A DNA stretch of 64,000 nt from NCBI GenBank assembly GCA_017446095.1, contig JAFSRN010000003.1, positions 45,958-109,957 of the forward strand, read 5' to 3'. Source of the DNA: Eubacterium sp. Lineage in GTDB: Bacteria; Bacillota; Clostridia; Oscillospirales; Acutalibacteraceae. Below, piece after piece: positions 18,173-25,847 of the stretch (positions are counted from its first letter, which is position 1; the number at the start of each line of letters is the position of its first letter). The translations under genes were made by a program, and so were the position numbers. The notes beneath the pieces were generated by a model. It saw nothing but the letters and a program-made list of their open reading frames with translations. It was not told where the DNA came from and ran no database searches.

Positions 18173-19495
18173 ATGATAGGTAAAATAATTTTATTATTAA
18201 TCTTAATATCACTTAACGCAGTCTTCGCCAGCGCGGAGATTGCAGTTATTTCAATGAACGACGCACGTCTGCGCCAACTCACTTCCGAGGGCAATAAAAA
18301 GGCGGTGCGTCTTTCAAAGCTTACAGACCAGCCCTCGCGCTTTCTTGCGACTATTCAGGTTGCAATCACGCTTGCAGGGCTTCTTTCAAGTGCGTTTGCG
18401 GCAGACAGCTTCGCCGCGCCCATAGTAGACGCGCTTATCCGTGCAGGCGTCACCGTGCCAAAGCGCGTGTTAAGTTCGGTAACGCTTGTAGTAATCACGC
18501 TTATTCTCGCATATTTCAACCTCGTTTTCGGCGAACTTGTGCCCAAGCGTATAGCGATGAAGCGCGCGGAAAGTATGGCGCTCGGTATGAGCGGTATGCT
18601 CTACGGCGTGTCCGTAGTGTTCAAGCCTGTTGTGTGGCTGCTCACTGTTTCCACAAACCTTGTGCTGCGCATCTTCGGCATAAATCCCGATGAGAATGAC
18701 GAAAAGATCACCGAGGAAGAAATCCGTATGCTTCTCTCGCAGGGCAGCGAGCAGGGAACAATCAAGGAATATGAAAACGAGATTATTCAGAACGTCTTTG
18801 ATTTTAACGACACAACTATTGAGCAAATCTGTACTCATCGCCGCGATGTTGATCTCCTCGACTGCGCGGACACTGTTGAACAGTGGAACAAAACTATTAA
18901 CGAAACGCGCCACAGCTTCTATCCGCTTGTGCGCGATAATAACGAGAATATTATCGGCATCCTTGATACAAAGGATTACTTCCGCCTCAAAAACAAAACA
19001 AAGCGCACCGTTATTGCAAACGCGGTTGACGAGCCCGTGTTTGTGCCCGAGGGTATGAGCGCGTACAGGCTGTTTAAGCAGATGAAAAGCAGCCGCAAGT
19101 ATTTTGCTGTCATAGTTGATGAATACGGTGGATTTGAGGGCGTAATCACGCTTCACGACCTTATGGAAGCGCTTGTGGGCGATATGCACGATATCGATGA
19201 GGGCAGAATTACAAAGGACATTCAGCCCCTTACAGAGGACAGCTGGCGCATCAAGGGCAGCGCCGATATTGCCGAGGTTTCGCACACGCTCGGGCTTGAT
19301 TTGATGAACGAGGATCTGTACGATACCTTCAACGGTTATGTATGCGACGTGCTGCAGCGCGTACCTAACGACGGCGAAATATTTATTTGCGAAACGGACG
19401 ACCTTACAATTTCTGTCCGCACAGTCAAAAACCATATGGTGCAGTCCGCAATTGTGACTAAAAAGCAAAAAGACGGGGCTGTCTCACAACAGTGA
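18173..19495 (+). CDS. CNNM/CorC (TlyC)-type membrane transporter with CBS pair
   Basis: A 440-residue protein of the DUF21-CBS-CBS-CorC_HlyC architecture. Residues 1-180 hold the four-helix DUF21 membrane domain (with FGELVPKRIA), about 200-330 a CBS pair ending in DEYGGFEGVITLHDLMEAL, and the last 80 residues the CorC_HlyC domain. Such proteins are usually Mg2+ (or cation) exporters; the name hemolysin is historical. No Shine-Dalgarno site precedes ATG 18173, but TATAAT ends only 7 nt before it (18160-18165), so the transcript may be leaderless. The end of the gene carries a GC-rich inverted repeat around its stop codon. Confidence 0.9.
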   Translation: MIGKIILLLILISLNAVFASAEIAVISMNDARLRQLTSEGNKKAVRLSKLTDQPSRFLATIQVAITLAGLLSSAFAADSFAAPIVDALIRAGVTVPKRVLSSVTLVVITLILAYFNLVFGELVPKRIAMKRAESMALGMSGMLYGVSVVFKPVVWLLTVSTNLVLRIFGINPDENDEKITEEEIRMLLSQGSEQGTIKEYENEIIQNVFDFNDTTIEQICTHRRDVDLLDCADTVEQWNKTINETRHSFYPLVRDNNENIIGILDTKDYFRLKNKTKRTVIANAVDEPVFVPEGMSAYRLFKQMKSSRKYFAVIVDEYGGFEGVITLHDLMEALVGDMHDIDEGRITKDIQPLTEDSWRIKGSADIAEVSHTLGLDLMNEDLYDTFNGYVCDVLQRVPNDGEIFICETDDLTISVRTVKNHMVQSAIVTKKQKDGAVSQQ

Positions 19496-19563
19496 GGCAG
19501 TCCGTTATAATTCTTTGTAACCAAAACGCCTGATTATTGTTGTATATATCAGGAGGATAAAAA

Positions 19564-20109
19564 ATGCTGATACTATATTTATCTCTCATTGATGATGAAA
19601 AAGACAGAAGTAAATTTGAAAATATTTATTATGAATACAGGGAAAGAATGTTCAGCGCCGCATTTGACGTTGTTAAGAATAACGAGGACGCGGAGGATGC
19701 CGTGCAAAATGCATTTGTCGGTATAGCTAACAATATGAATGCTATCGGCGATGAGTATTCTAAAAAAACGCTTTCCTATGTAGTAAAGGCTGCAAAGAAC
19801 GCCGCAATCAATATTTACAATAAAAAGAATAAGATTAATACTATTGAATACGATGATGAACTTTTAATTTCTGACAATGATTTTATTGATGAAATAACTG
19901 CTAAACAAAAGGTTGACGAAATCGTTGACGCTATTTACGGATTAAAGGACACATACAAGCTGCCTTTGTATTATTATTTTGTTTGCGATATGAAAATCGG
20001 CGACATCGCAAACCTGCTTGGTATAAGTACCTCCGCAGTCAAGGTGCGGATTCACAGGGGCAAAAAGGAACTTTTAAGACTTACGGGGGATGATCACGAT
20101 GACAAATAA
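19564..20109 (+). CDS. ECF-type RNA polymerase sigma factor
   Basis: A 181-residue sigma-70-family factor. Region 2 lies at about residues 20-60 (YYEYRERMFSAAFDVVKN, then EDAEDAVQNAF). Region 4 lies at about 130-175 and includes the helix-turn-helix MKIGDIANLLGISTSAVKVR. There is no region 3, as in ECF factors. AGGAGG precedes the start. The 3' end overlaps the next gene, a membrane protein whose short cytosolic N-terminus fits an anti-sigma factor. The target regulon is unknown; the downstream secreted paralogues are natural candidates. Confidence 0.92.
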   Translation: MLILYLSLIDDEKDRSKFENIYYEYRERMFSAAFDVVKNNEDAEDAVQNAFVGIANNMNAIGDEYSKKTLSYVVKAAKNAAINIYNKKNKINTIEYDDELLISDNDFIDEITAKQKVDEIVDAIYGLKDTYKLPLYYYFVCDMKIGDIANLLGISTSAVKVRIHRGKKELLRLTGDDHDDK

Positions 20110-21058
20110 AGAATTGTTTGTTCAGGCATTCCTGCAGGCGGATGCGCTCGAAATGGAAAAGTATCAGGCTGAGGCCGATTTCAGCCACGAGTTTTCCGAA
20201 GATTTTGAAAAGAAGATGAATAAGCTTATTGCAAAGAATAATCGCATCAAGCTTAACACAAGAAGAAAAATTTCCAAGGCGCTCATTGCGGCAATAATTG
20301 CAATTACTGTGCTGTTTACAGGCATAATGAGCGTGTCCGCTTCCAGAGAAAAGGTCGTTGAATTTGTGGAAAATATTCTCTGGGCGCATATTACCGTGCA
20401 GGGTAATTCCGCCTGGGGCGAGCACGACGGCAAATGGTATTATAAAACCTGGACTGGGGAAACCATTTCACCCGATATCAAGGTTTGGCTTAACGACAGG
20501 TATTGGGATCACGGTAAATGGGTAACTGTAAGGAAAGACCTTGTTGAGGGGCTTGACTATGAGCTGACTCTCGGCAACAATGTAGATATGGGTTATTGCA
20601 GGGTTATCATAACCGGCATCGGCGCATACCGCGATATTGATATTGTTGAAAAAGCGGATAAAACTTCATATGAGGGAATATCGGAGGAAGAATACAGCCT
20701 GATTGAGCAAACGGATAACGCTAAAGGTCCGATTTTCGTTATCAGACCGCTTGGCACAACCGTTAATACGCTCACACCGATGAATGATGCTGTTGAGGTA
20801 ACATGGGGTTGCCAGGATAAAAAGATGTCCAAAAAGCGCATAACGGGATATCAAATTCAGCTTTCAACAAGCAAGAATTTTGACGAGGACAAAACTAATA
20901 CCTTAACAGTTAAAGGTTATAAAAATACTACCCAAACGGTTAAAAATCTCAAAGAAAACCAAACTTATTATGTCAGAGTAAGAACCTACTTTGAGTGCGT
21001 TGACGGCTTCAGGGCATATTCCCTCTGGAGCAAACCGAAAACCGTTACCACAAAGTAA
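20099..21058 (+). CDS. Putative membrane anti-sigma factor with Ig-like and Fn3 ectodomain
   Basis: A 319-residue protein. Residues 1-58 are charged and cytosolic, 60-80 form one membrane helix (ALIAAIIAITVLFTGIMSVS), and the rest is outside. The ectodomain has a module with YYKTWTGETISPD, then VEGLDYE, GNN.DMGYCR and I.GIGAY, like a divergent clostridial Ig repeat (YTGKxxxP / DYxVxYxNN / GxGxYxG). A fibronectin-III-like domain (KRITGYQIQ, YYVRVRTYF, AYSLWSKPKTV) ends the chain. Start ATG 20099 is chosen over 20090 because GGGGGA lies 9 nt before it; it overlaps the sigma gene by 11 nt. The anti-sigma role is inferred from position and topology. The next two genes repeat the ectodomain as secreted proteins. 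Confidence 0.75.
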   Translation: MTNKELFVQAFLQADALEMEKYQAEADFSHEFSEDFEKKMNKLIAKNNRIKLNTRRKISKALIAAIIAITVLFTGIMSVSASREKVVEFVENILWAHITVQGNSAWGEHDGKWYYKTWTGETISPDIKVWLNDRYWDHGKWVTVRKDLVEGLDYELTLGNNVDMGYCRVIITGIGAYRDIDIVEKADKTSYEGISEEEYSLIEQTDNAKGPIFVIRPLGTTVNTLTPMNDAVEVTWGCQDKKMSKKRITGYQIQLSTSKNFDEDKTNTLTVKGYKNTTQTVKNLKENQTYYVRVRTYFECVDGFRAYSLWSKPKTVTTK

Positions 21059-21062
21059 TAAT

Positions 21063-21090
21063 GTAGGGGCGATTCACGAATCGCCCGCGT
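21063..21090. repeat. REP-like intergenic palindrome
   Basis: TGTAGGG leads into the palindrome GGGCGATTCACGAATCGCCC. It sits 4 nt after the anti-sigma stop and may also act as an attenuating hairpin before the secreted paralogue. It belongs with the elements at 18131 and 33863. Confidence 0.65.
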
Positions 21091-21125
21091 AAAAAATACC
21101 TCTACACTACAAAGGAGATGTTATA

Positions 21126-21911
21126 ATGAAAAAGGTGTTATCATTTGTCTTTGCGCTTGTAATGATTATTGCCGCGCTTCCGATTAGCACTTATGCCGAA
21201 ACTAAAGCAGCAGCACCCGAATACAGCGGTACAAGTATTACCGTTAATAAAAAAGACGCATGGGGCTCTTACAGAGGCTGGTACTACTATAAAACCTGGA
21301 CGGGCAAGCCGATTACGCCTGAAGTTAAGCTGTTTCAGGAGTACAGGCAGTTAGTTAACGGGCGCTGGGAATTTGAACCAAGATACCTCGTTGAAGGTAA
21401 AGACTATGTAAAGTCCTTCGGCAACAACACCGATATGGGGCATTGCCGTATTAAGATTAAAGGTAAAGGCAAATACAGCAAAACCGACCTTGTAGATTTA
21501 GCAAGCACATATTGTTTGGATAAGCTTACTGAGGAAGAGTATCTGGATATTGAAAAATCAGGTTTTGCCCCCGGTCCTGTGTTTGTTATCAGGCCTCTTG
21601 GCACAAAGCTCGGCAAGATGACGGGGCAGAAAAAGGGCTTTAAAGCAACGTGGAAACGTCAGGCGAAGAAGATGTCCGTTAATCGCATAACCGGTTATCA
21701 GATACAGTATGCAAAATACCCTGATTTATTTGACCTCGGTTACGGTTACAAGACAGTAAGCGTTAAAGGGTACAAGAATACTACATTGACAGTTAAAGAC
21801 CTCGAACCTAAAAGAAAGTATTATGTACGCGTCAGAACGTACTACCGGTGTAAAGACGGCTTTAAAGCGTACTCAACATGGAGCGAGATAAAAGCTGTTA
21901 AAACTAAATAA
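21126..21911 (+). CDS. Secreted Ig-like/Fn3 protein, paralogue of the anti-sigma ectodomain (1)
   Basis: A 261-residue protein with a signal peptide (MKKVLSFVFALVMIIAALP..., cleavage after TYA). The mature part repeats the module of the upstream membrane protein almost in register: WYYYKTWTGKPITPEVKL, VEGKDYVKSFGNNTDMG, GKGKY, GPVFVIRPLGT, KKMSVNRITGYQIQ, VKGYKNTTLTVK and YYVRVRTYY...AYSTWS. No anchor or enzyme motif is seen, so it is probably released and binds something. AAAGGAGATG precedes the ATG. Function is unknown; the shared module suggests that it binds the same ligand as, or the same partner as, the sensor. Confidence 0.78.
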   Translation: MKKVLSFVFALVMIIAALPISTYAETKAAAPEYSGTSITVNKKDAWGSYRGWYYYKTWTGKPITPEVKLFQEYRQLVNGRWEFEPRYLVEGKDYVKSFGNNTDMGHCRIKIKGKGKYSKTDLVDLASTYCLDKLTEEEYLDIEKSGFAPGPVFVIRPLGTKLGKMTGQKKGFKATWKRQAKKMSVNRITGYQIQYAKYPDLFDLGYGYKTVSVKGYKNTTLTVKDLEPKRKYYVRVRTYYRCKDGFKAYSTWSEIKAVKTK

Positions 21912-21941
21912 CCTGTAGAATTAGTTAAGGAAGTGATTGTT

Positions 21942-22736
21942 TTGAAAAAGACAACTAAAATATTATCATTTGTTTTTGCACTTGTTATGGCGATTGCCGC
22001 GCTTCCTGTAGGTGCGTCGGCGGAGACTGAAATAATTCCGAATCCGGCGATTACTATCGGTTCCCGGACCGGCTGGGGCGGATACACGGGAACGGGCTGG
22101 TGCTACAGAACCTGGACGGGCAAACCTTTAACGCCGAAAGTCGCTGTGTTTGACGGCGACAAGGAACTTGTTGACGGTAAGGACTACGAAAAAGCATACG
22201 GTAACAACATAGATATGGGCTACTGCCATGTAAAAGTAACGGGTATAGGTGAATATGAAGATTCGGGATTGTGGATTGAAGCACTTTGCGAGGAAGTATT
22301 TCACAGCCCTGCCGACGGTCTTGACGGCGATGAAGTCGACTCAAGCGAATATCTTTTCAGAGGTCCGTTGTTTGTGATCAGACCGCTCGGTACAACGCTG
22401 AACACGGTAACGCCGCTGAAAAAAGGTGTTAAGGTAACGTGGAAACGTCAGGCAAAGAAGATGTCCGTAGACCGTGTGACAGGCTATCAGATTCAGTTTT
22501 CGCCGAGAAAAGACTTCAAAAGAGGCACTACAAAGACCATAACCGTTAAGGGTTACAAGAACACCGCAAAAACGGTTAAAAAGCTCAAAGGCAACAAAAA
22601 ATACTATGTCAGAGTTAGAACTTATTATGTAGAAAAGGACGGTTTAACGGAATACTCCTATAAAGACGGATATAAGGACGGTTTCAATGCATACTCCACC
22701 TGGAGCAAAGCAAAAGCATTTAAAACTAAGAAATAA
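21942..22736 (+). CDS. Secreted Ig-like/Fn3 protein, paralogue of the anti-sigma ectodomain (2)
   Basis: A 264-residue protein, second secreted copy of the module. The signal peptide ends at ASA. I take TTG 21942 as the start because AAGGAAG lies 8 nt upstream and the next codons (KKTTKILSFVFALVM) match the paralogue's signal peptide; an in-frame GTG at 21933 overlaps the ribosome site. Shared blocks are WCYRTWTGKPLTPKV, VDGKDYEKAYGNNIDMGYC, GPLFVIRPLGTTLNTVTP, KKMSVDRVTGYQIQ and YYVRVRTYY. Near the C-terminus it has an insertion (about 12 residues, KDGLTEYSYKDG) absent from the sister. It follows the sister gene by 30 nt and is probably in the same operon. Confidence 0.75.
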   Translation: MKKTTKILSFVFALVMAIAALPVGASAETEIIPNPAITIGSRTGWGGYTGTGWCYRTWTGKPLTPKVAVFDGDKELVDGKDYEKAYGNNIDMGYCHVKVTGIGEYEDSGLWIEALCEEVFHSPADGLDGDEVDSSEYLFRGPLFVIRPLGTTLNTVTPLKKGVKVTWKRQAKKMSVDRVTGYQIQFSPRKDFKRGTTKTITVKGYKNTAKTVKKLKGNKKYYVRVRTYYVEKDGLTEYSYKDGYKDGFNAYSTWSKAKAFKTKK

Positions 22737-22763
22737 TAAAATTTAAGTATAGAGACGGTATTT

Positions 22764-24491
22764 ATGAAAAAATGTTTATCATTATTTTTAGCCCTTGTTA
22801 TGTTAATCTGCTCATCAACTGTATTTTGCGTTAACGCTTATGCCAAAACTACTGAGGAGTATACAATCATTTCAAAGGCCTCGGATTTTGAAAAAATCAA
22901 GCAGAATCCAAACGGTGTATTCTACATCACAAAGGACATCGACTTTTCGTCTTATACGCTTTACAAGTCCGAAGAGGATGTGATGGGATTATTTAAAGGC
23001 ACTATTGAGGGTAACGGTCATACTATTAAGAATTACAAGGGTGTATCTATATTTGGTTATAATAACTATGGTACTATTCGCAATATCATTTTTGAAGATT
23101 GTGATATCGTAGATTTTGATTATACCGGCGTTGTTGTATGCTTCAACCTCGGAGTTATTGATAACATCGTTATGAACAACTGCAATTCAACTCTTGCATA
23201 TAATAATGGGCAGGATAACTGGAACGGAGACGCTTCATGGCGTGAGTTTACTTTTGACAGCGGTATCATACGTTACTGCGTATCAAATAACTGTACAGAG
23301 CCTATGTTATGGTGTAATATGGGCACGATGATAGGCTGTATTAATAACTCCGATATCAGACACGAAATATATGATTACTACCCGGTCGGCGGTCTTTCAA
23401 GTATCGGCGGCGGAACATTTATTGACTGTGTAAATAACGGTGACATTCATACAGGCAAACCCACTGCAGGCGGAATATTCGGCGGTTATGGTTCGGCTCA
23501 TTTAATAAGATGTACTAATAACGGTTCTGTCACTTCTGAAAGCAAAATTGCCTGCGGTATGGGCAGCGGTTATGATGTTGTTGCTAAAGACTGCGTTAAT
23601 AACGGCGAAATTACAGGAAGCACTGCCTACGGTATTGCGGCGAACGGACGAATCGAAACGAGCGTTAACACGGGTAAAATCACCGCAACAGGCGAAGGCA
23701 AAACGGCGTTTGCAATAAAAGACAGTGATGATAGTATTGCAGAAGAACACGTCATTTATGAATATGAGAGAGACCCTGCATACGTTACGGATTCGTATTA
23801 TCTAGAAGGAACTGGTGAAGGCTGCGTCGGCACAACTCCACTCACTTCAGTCGAACTTACAAACAGTTCAAATTTCAATAACTTTGATTTCAAAAAGGTG
23901 TGGCAGATTAAAGATAATACCCCATATCTTCAGGCTAATAACGCAAAGACAATAGGTATTGCAGTCAAAAAGCTTCCTAAAAAGACAACGGGATATCAAT
24001 ACGGCACTTACCACGAGTACTTTTATGAAGGCGATTACTTAGATACTACGGGAATGGAACTCGTTGCCTTTGACAGCCACGGCAATCAGTTTGAACCTGA
24101 GTATTACCACATCAATACTTACGATATATGGGATCCGGGTACGTACAGAATCGAAGTTTATTACGATAGTTTTTCGGCGTATTTCAATGTAAAAACGATT
24201 GTAAAACCGGGCAAGGTTACAGGTCTGAAAGCGTCAAAAATCGCAAAAAAGTCAGTTACTCTTACCTGGAAAAAGTCAAAAAGTGCTATGGGCTATGAGG
24301 TGCAGCGTTACTACGCAGGCAGATGGGAAAGCTGGAAACACGAAAAGAACGCCAGTAAGAACAAAGCTGTGATTAAAAACCTTAAAAAAGGTAAGTCATA
24401 TAAATTCCGTGTTGTAGCTTACCGCACTGTAAAAGGCAAAAAATATTACGGCGAAACAAGCAAAGCATTAAAAGTAAAAACAAAAAAATAA
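22764..24491 (+). CDS. Secreted GLUG-repeat, Ig-like and Fn3 protein
   Basis: A 575-residue protein with a signal peptide ending AYA. Residues about 60-330 carry GLUG/beta-helix-like repeats (recurring CxNNGxI...GGIxG patterns, e.g. DCVNNGDIHTGKPTAGGIFG). About 395-475 form an Ig-like domain (YFYEGDYLDTTGMELVAFD...PGTYRIEVYY) and 480-575 a fibronectin-III domain (KVTGLKASKIAKKSVTLTWK, ending VKTKK). There is no catalytic motif and no sorting signal. It lies 27 nt after the secreted paralogue pair and ends the run with a terminator, so it may belong to the same regulon. Adhesion or glycan binding is only a guess. Confidence 0.75.
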   Translation: MKKCLSLFLALVMLICSSTVFCVNAYAKTTEEYTIISKASDFEKIKQNPNGVFYITKDIDFSSYTLYKSEEDVMGLFKGTIEGNGHTIKNYKGVSIFGYNNYGTIRNIIFEDCDIVDFDYTGVVVCFNLGVIDNIVMNNCNSTLAYNNGQDNWNGDASWREFTFDSGIIRYCVSNNCTEPMLWCNMGTMIGCINNSDIRHEIYDYYPVGGLSSIGGGTFIDCVNNGDIHTGKPTAGGIFGGYGSAHLIRCTNNGSVTSESKIACGMGSGYDVVAKDCVNNGEITGSTAYGIAANGRIETSVNTGKITATGEGKTAFAIKDSDDSIAEEHVIYEYERDPAYVTDSYYLEGTGEGCVGTTPLTSVELTNSSNFNNFDFKKVWQIKDNTPYLQANNAKTIGIAVKKLPKKTTGYQYGTYHEYFYEGDYLDTTGMELVAFDSHGNQFEPEYYHINTYDIWDPGTYRIEVYYDSFSAYFNVKTIVKPGKVTGLKASKIAKKSVTLTWKKSKSAMGYEVQRYYAGRWESWKHEKNASKNKAVIKNLKKGKSYKFRVVAYRTVKGKKYYGETSKALKVKTKK

Positions 24492-24493
24492 AT

Positions 24494-24525
24494 AAATCGG
24501 GCAGAATTTCTGCCCGATTTTCTTG
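24494..24525 (+). terminator. Rho-independent terminator after the secreted-protein operon
   Basis: Stem AAATCGGGCAGAA / TTCTGCCCGATTT followed by TTCTTG, directly after the stop codon. Confidence 0.88.
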
Positions 24526-24568
24526 AATTTAAAGCCACTTGCGGTTATAATACTACCGAGGTGATTCT

Positions 24569-25045
24569 ATGTCGCTTGAAGAACTGCTTGTTAATTTGTT
24601 AATTGAAAAGGGTTATCATATTTCGTTTGCTGAATCCTGCACAGGCGGGCTGTGCTGCGGCACGCTTGTTAACGTAGCAAACGCGTCAAAGGTACTTGAC
24701 GTGTCCTTCACAACCTATGCAAACGAGTCAAAAATGCAGTATCTCGACGTTAATGAGCAAATAATAAACGCGCACGGTGTTGTATCGGAAGAAGTCGCAC
24801 GCGAAATGGCTGCAGGCGTGGCGCAAGCGGCGCATAGCGAAGTCGGCATAGGCATCACAGGTGTAGCAGGGCCTACAGGCGGAACTGCAAAAAAACCCGT
24901 TGGTATGGTGTGCTTTGGCTTCAGCATTAACGGGGAAGTAAAAACCTACACAAAATACTTTGGCGAAATCGGCAGAAACAACGTCCGCAACGCATCTGTA
25001 GAGTTTGTTTTTCAAACTCTGATAAACCTTATAAATAACTCTTGA
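24569..25045 (+). CDS. pncC: Stand-alone CinA C-terminal domain protein (NMN amidohydrolase, PncC type)
   Basis: A 158-residue protein equal to the C-terminal half of CinA. Family members deamidate nicotinamide mononucleotide to nicotinate mononucleotide for NAD recycling. Visible blocks are SFAESCTGGLCCGTLVNV (the SCTGG motif), ANESKMQYL, GVVSEEVAREMA and GITGVAGPTGGT with KPVG. The N-terminal MoCF-like domain of full CinA is absent. This is a common stand-alone form. GAGGTG precedes the ATG. The tRNA-Thr promoter overlaps its last codons. Confidence 0.92.
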   Translation: MSLEELLVNLLIEKGYHISFAESCTGGLCCGTLVNVANASKVLDVSFTTYANESKMQYLDVNEQIINAHGVVSEEVAREMAAGVAQAAHSEVGIGITGVAGPTGGTAKKPVGMVCFGFSINGEVKTYTKYFGEIGRNNVRNASVEFVFQTLINLINNS

Positions 25046-25070
25046 TTTTTCTTTTGAATAGTGGTAAAAT
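25042..25070 (+). promoter_or_regulatory. Promoter of tRNA-Thr
   Basis: TTGATT (25042-25047), 17-bp spacer, TAAAAT (25065-25070). The -35 lies inside the end of the pncC gene. Confidence 0.65.
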
Positions 25071-25102
25071 AATCAAGCTGTTGCAAATACAGCACCATAA
25101 TC

Positions 25103-25178
25103 GCTGATATGGCTCAGTTGGTAGAGCAGCGCATTCGTAATGCGCAGGTCGTCGGTTCGAGTCCGACTATCAGCTCCA
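25103..25178 (+). tRNA. tRNA-Thr (anticodon CGT)
   Basis: A 76-nt tRNA with CCA encoded. The acceptor is GCTGATA/TATCAGC, the anticodon stem is GCGCA/TGCGC and the loop TTCGTAA gives anticodon CGT (codon ACG). The T-arm is GTCGG-TTCGAGT-CCGAC. The 33-bp 3' part (25146-25178) recurs in decayed form at 26973 and 28021. Confidence 0.97.
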
Positions 25179-25205
25179 AAGGCTTCCTTTCGGAAGCCTT
25201 TATTG
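25178..25205 (+). terminator. Terminator of tRNA-Thr
   Basis: Stem AAAGGCTTCC / GGAAGCCTTT starts at the tRNA CCA end and is followed by ATTGTTG. From 25206 to 25411 I see no defensible feature. Confidence 0.8.
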
Positions 25206-25411
25206 TTGTAAACAACAAGGTTCTCGGGGTGTGATTTCTTAATTATTGCTCCAAAGTATCTCTGATTTCACCCGATTTCTTTAACTTTCGCAAATTATCT
25301 TTTAAATGAAACCGTGTTTTTCCTTGTTTTAGCTTTTGAAGTGTGGTATCATATAGGCAGTTGTTACGTATGCAATAGAAATTATTAAAATAGAAAGTAA
25401 GGTTTGAATTT

Positions 25412-25783
25412 ATGAGAGTATCTGATTATTATCCGATTTTTTACACTGAAGACATTGAAGCAGAAACAAAACGTTTTACCGATGATTTAGGGTTTTCGGT
25501 TAAACATAAGCCACAGATTGAATATCTTGATTATGTGGTTTTAGAAAACGAGAATAAAAGGCGCGTTGACCTTGTGCGTTCGCATTTTCCGGCAGACTCT
25601 TTTAATGAAGGCTTCCTGGGTATGCGAGCAAATGTCGATGATTTTGATGAGGGTGTTTCTTACTTTGAAGCACATGGTTTTGCCGTGTTTGGAGAAGCCC
25701 ACGAAACCGAATCGTCTGTAACTGCTTTAATGACAAAAGGCGACGGCTCTTATTTGGTCGTTTTTCACCATAAGAAAAAATAA
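25412..25783 (+). CDS. VOC-superfamily (glyoxalase/bleomycin-resistance fold) protein
   Basis: A 123-residue protein. The paired beta-alpha-beta-beta-beta units of the VOC fold can be traced: YYPIFYTEDIEAETKRFTDD, GFSVKH, and in the second half DDFDEGVSYFEAHGFAVFG and DGSYLVVFHHK. Members include glyoxalases, dioxygenases and drug-binding proteins; the metal ligands here are not clear enough to choose, so the substrate is unknown. It is the first gene after tRNA-Thr and lies between the tRNA and the first displaced tRNA 3' end. GTAAGG is the only weak ribosome site. Confidence 0.8.
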   Translation: MRVSDYYPIFYTEDIEAETKRFTDDLGFSVKHKPQIEYLDYVVLENENKRRVDLVRSHFPADSFNEGFLGMRANVDDFDEGVSYFEAHGFAVFGEAHETESSVTALMTKGDGSYLVVFHHKKK

Positions 25784-25847
25784 TAATTAATGACAATTTA
25801 TAAAAGACAACGAAAGTTTATATTATTAAAATAGCGAGGAAATAATT

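Noticed and set aside
19480-19508. Inverted repeat around the CorC stop codon as a terminator
   Set aside because: The stem needs several wobble pairs and has no T-run; it could as well be chance or an attenuating structure.
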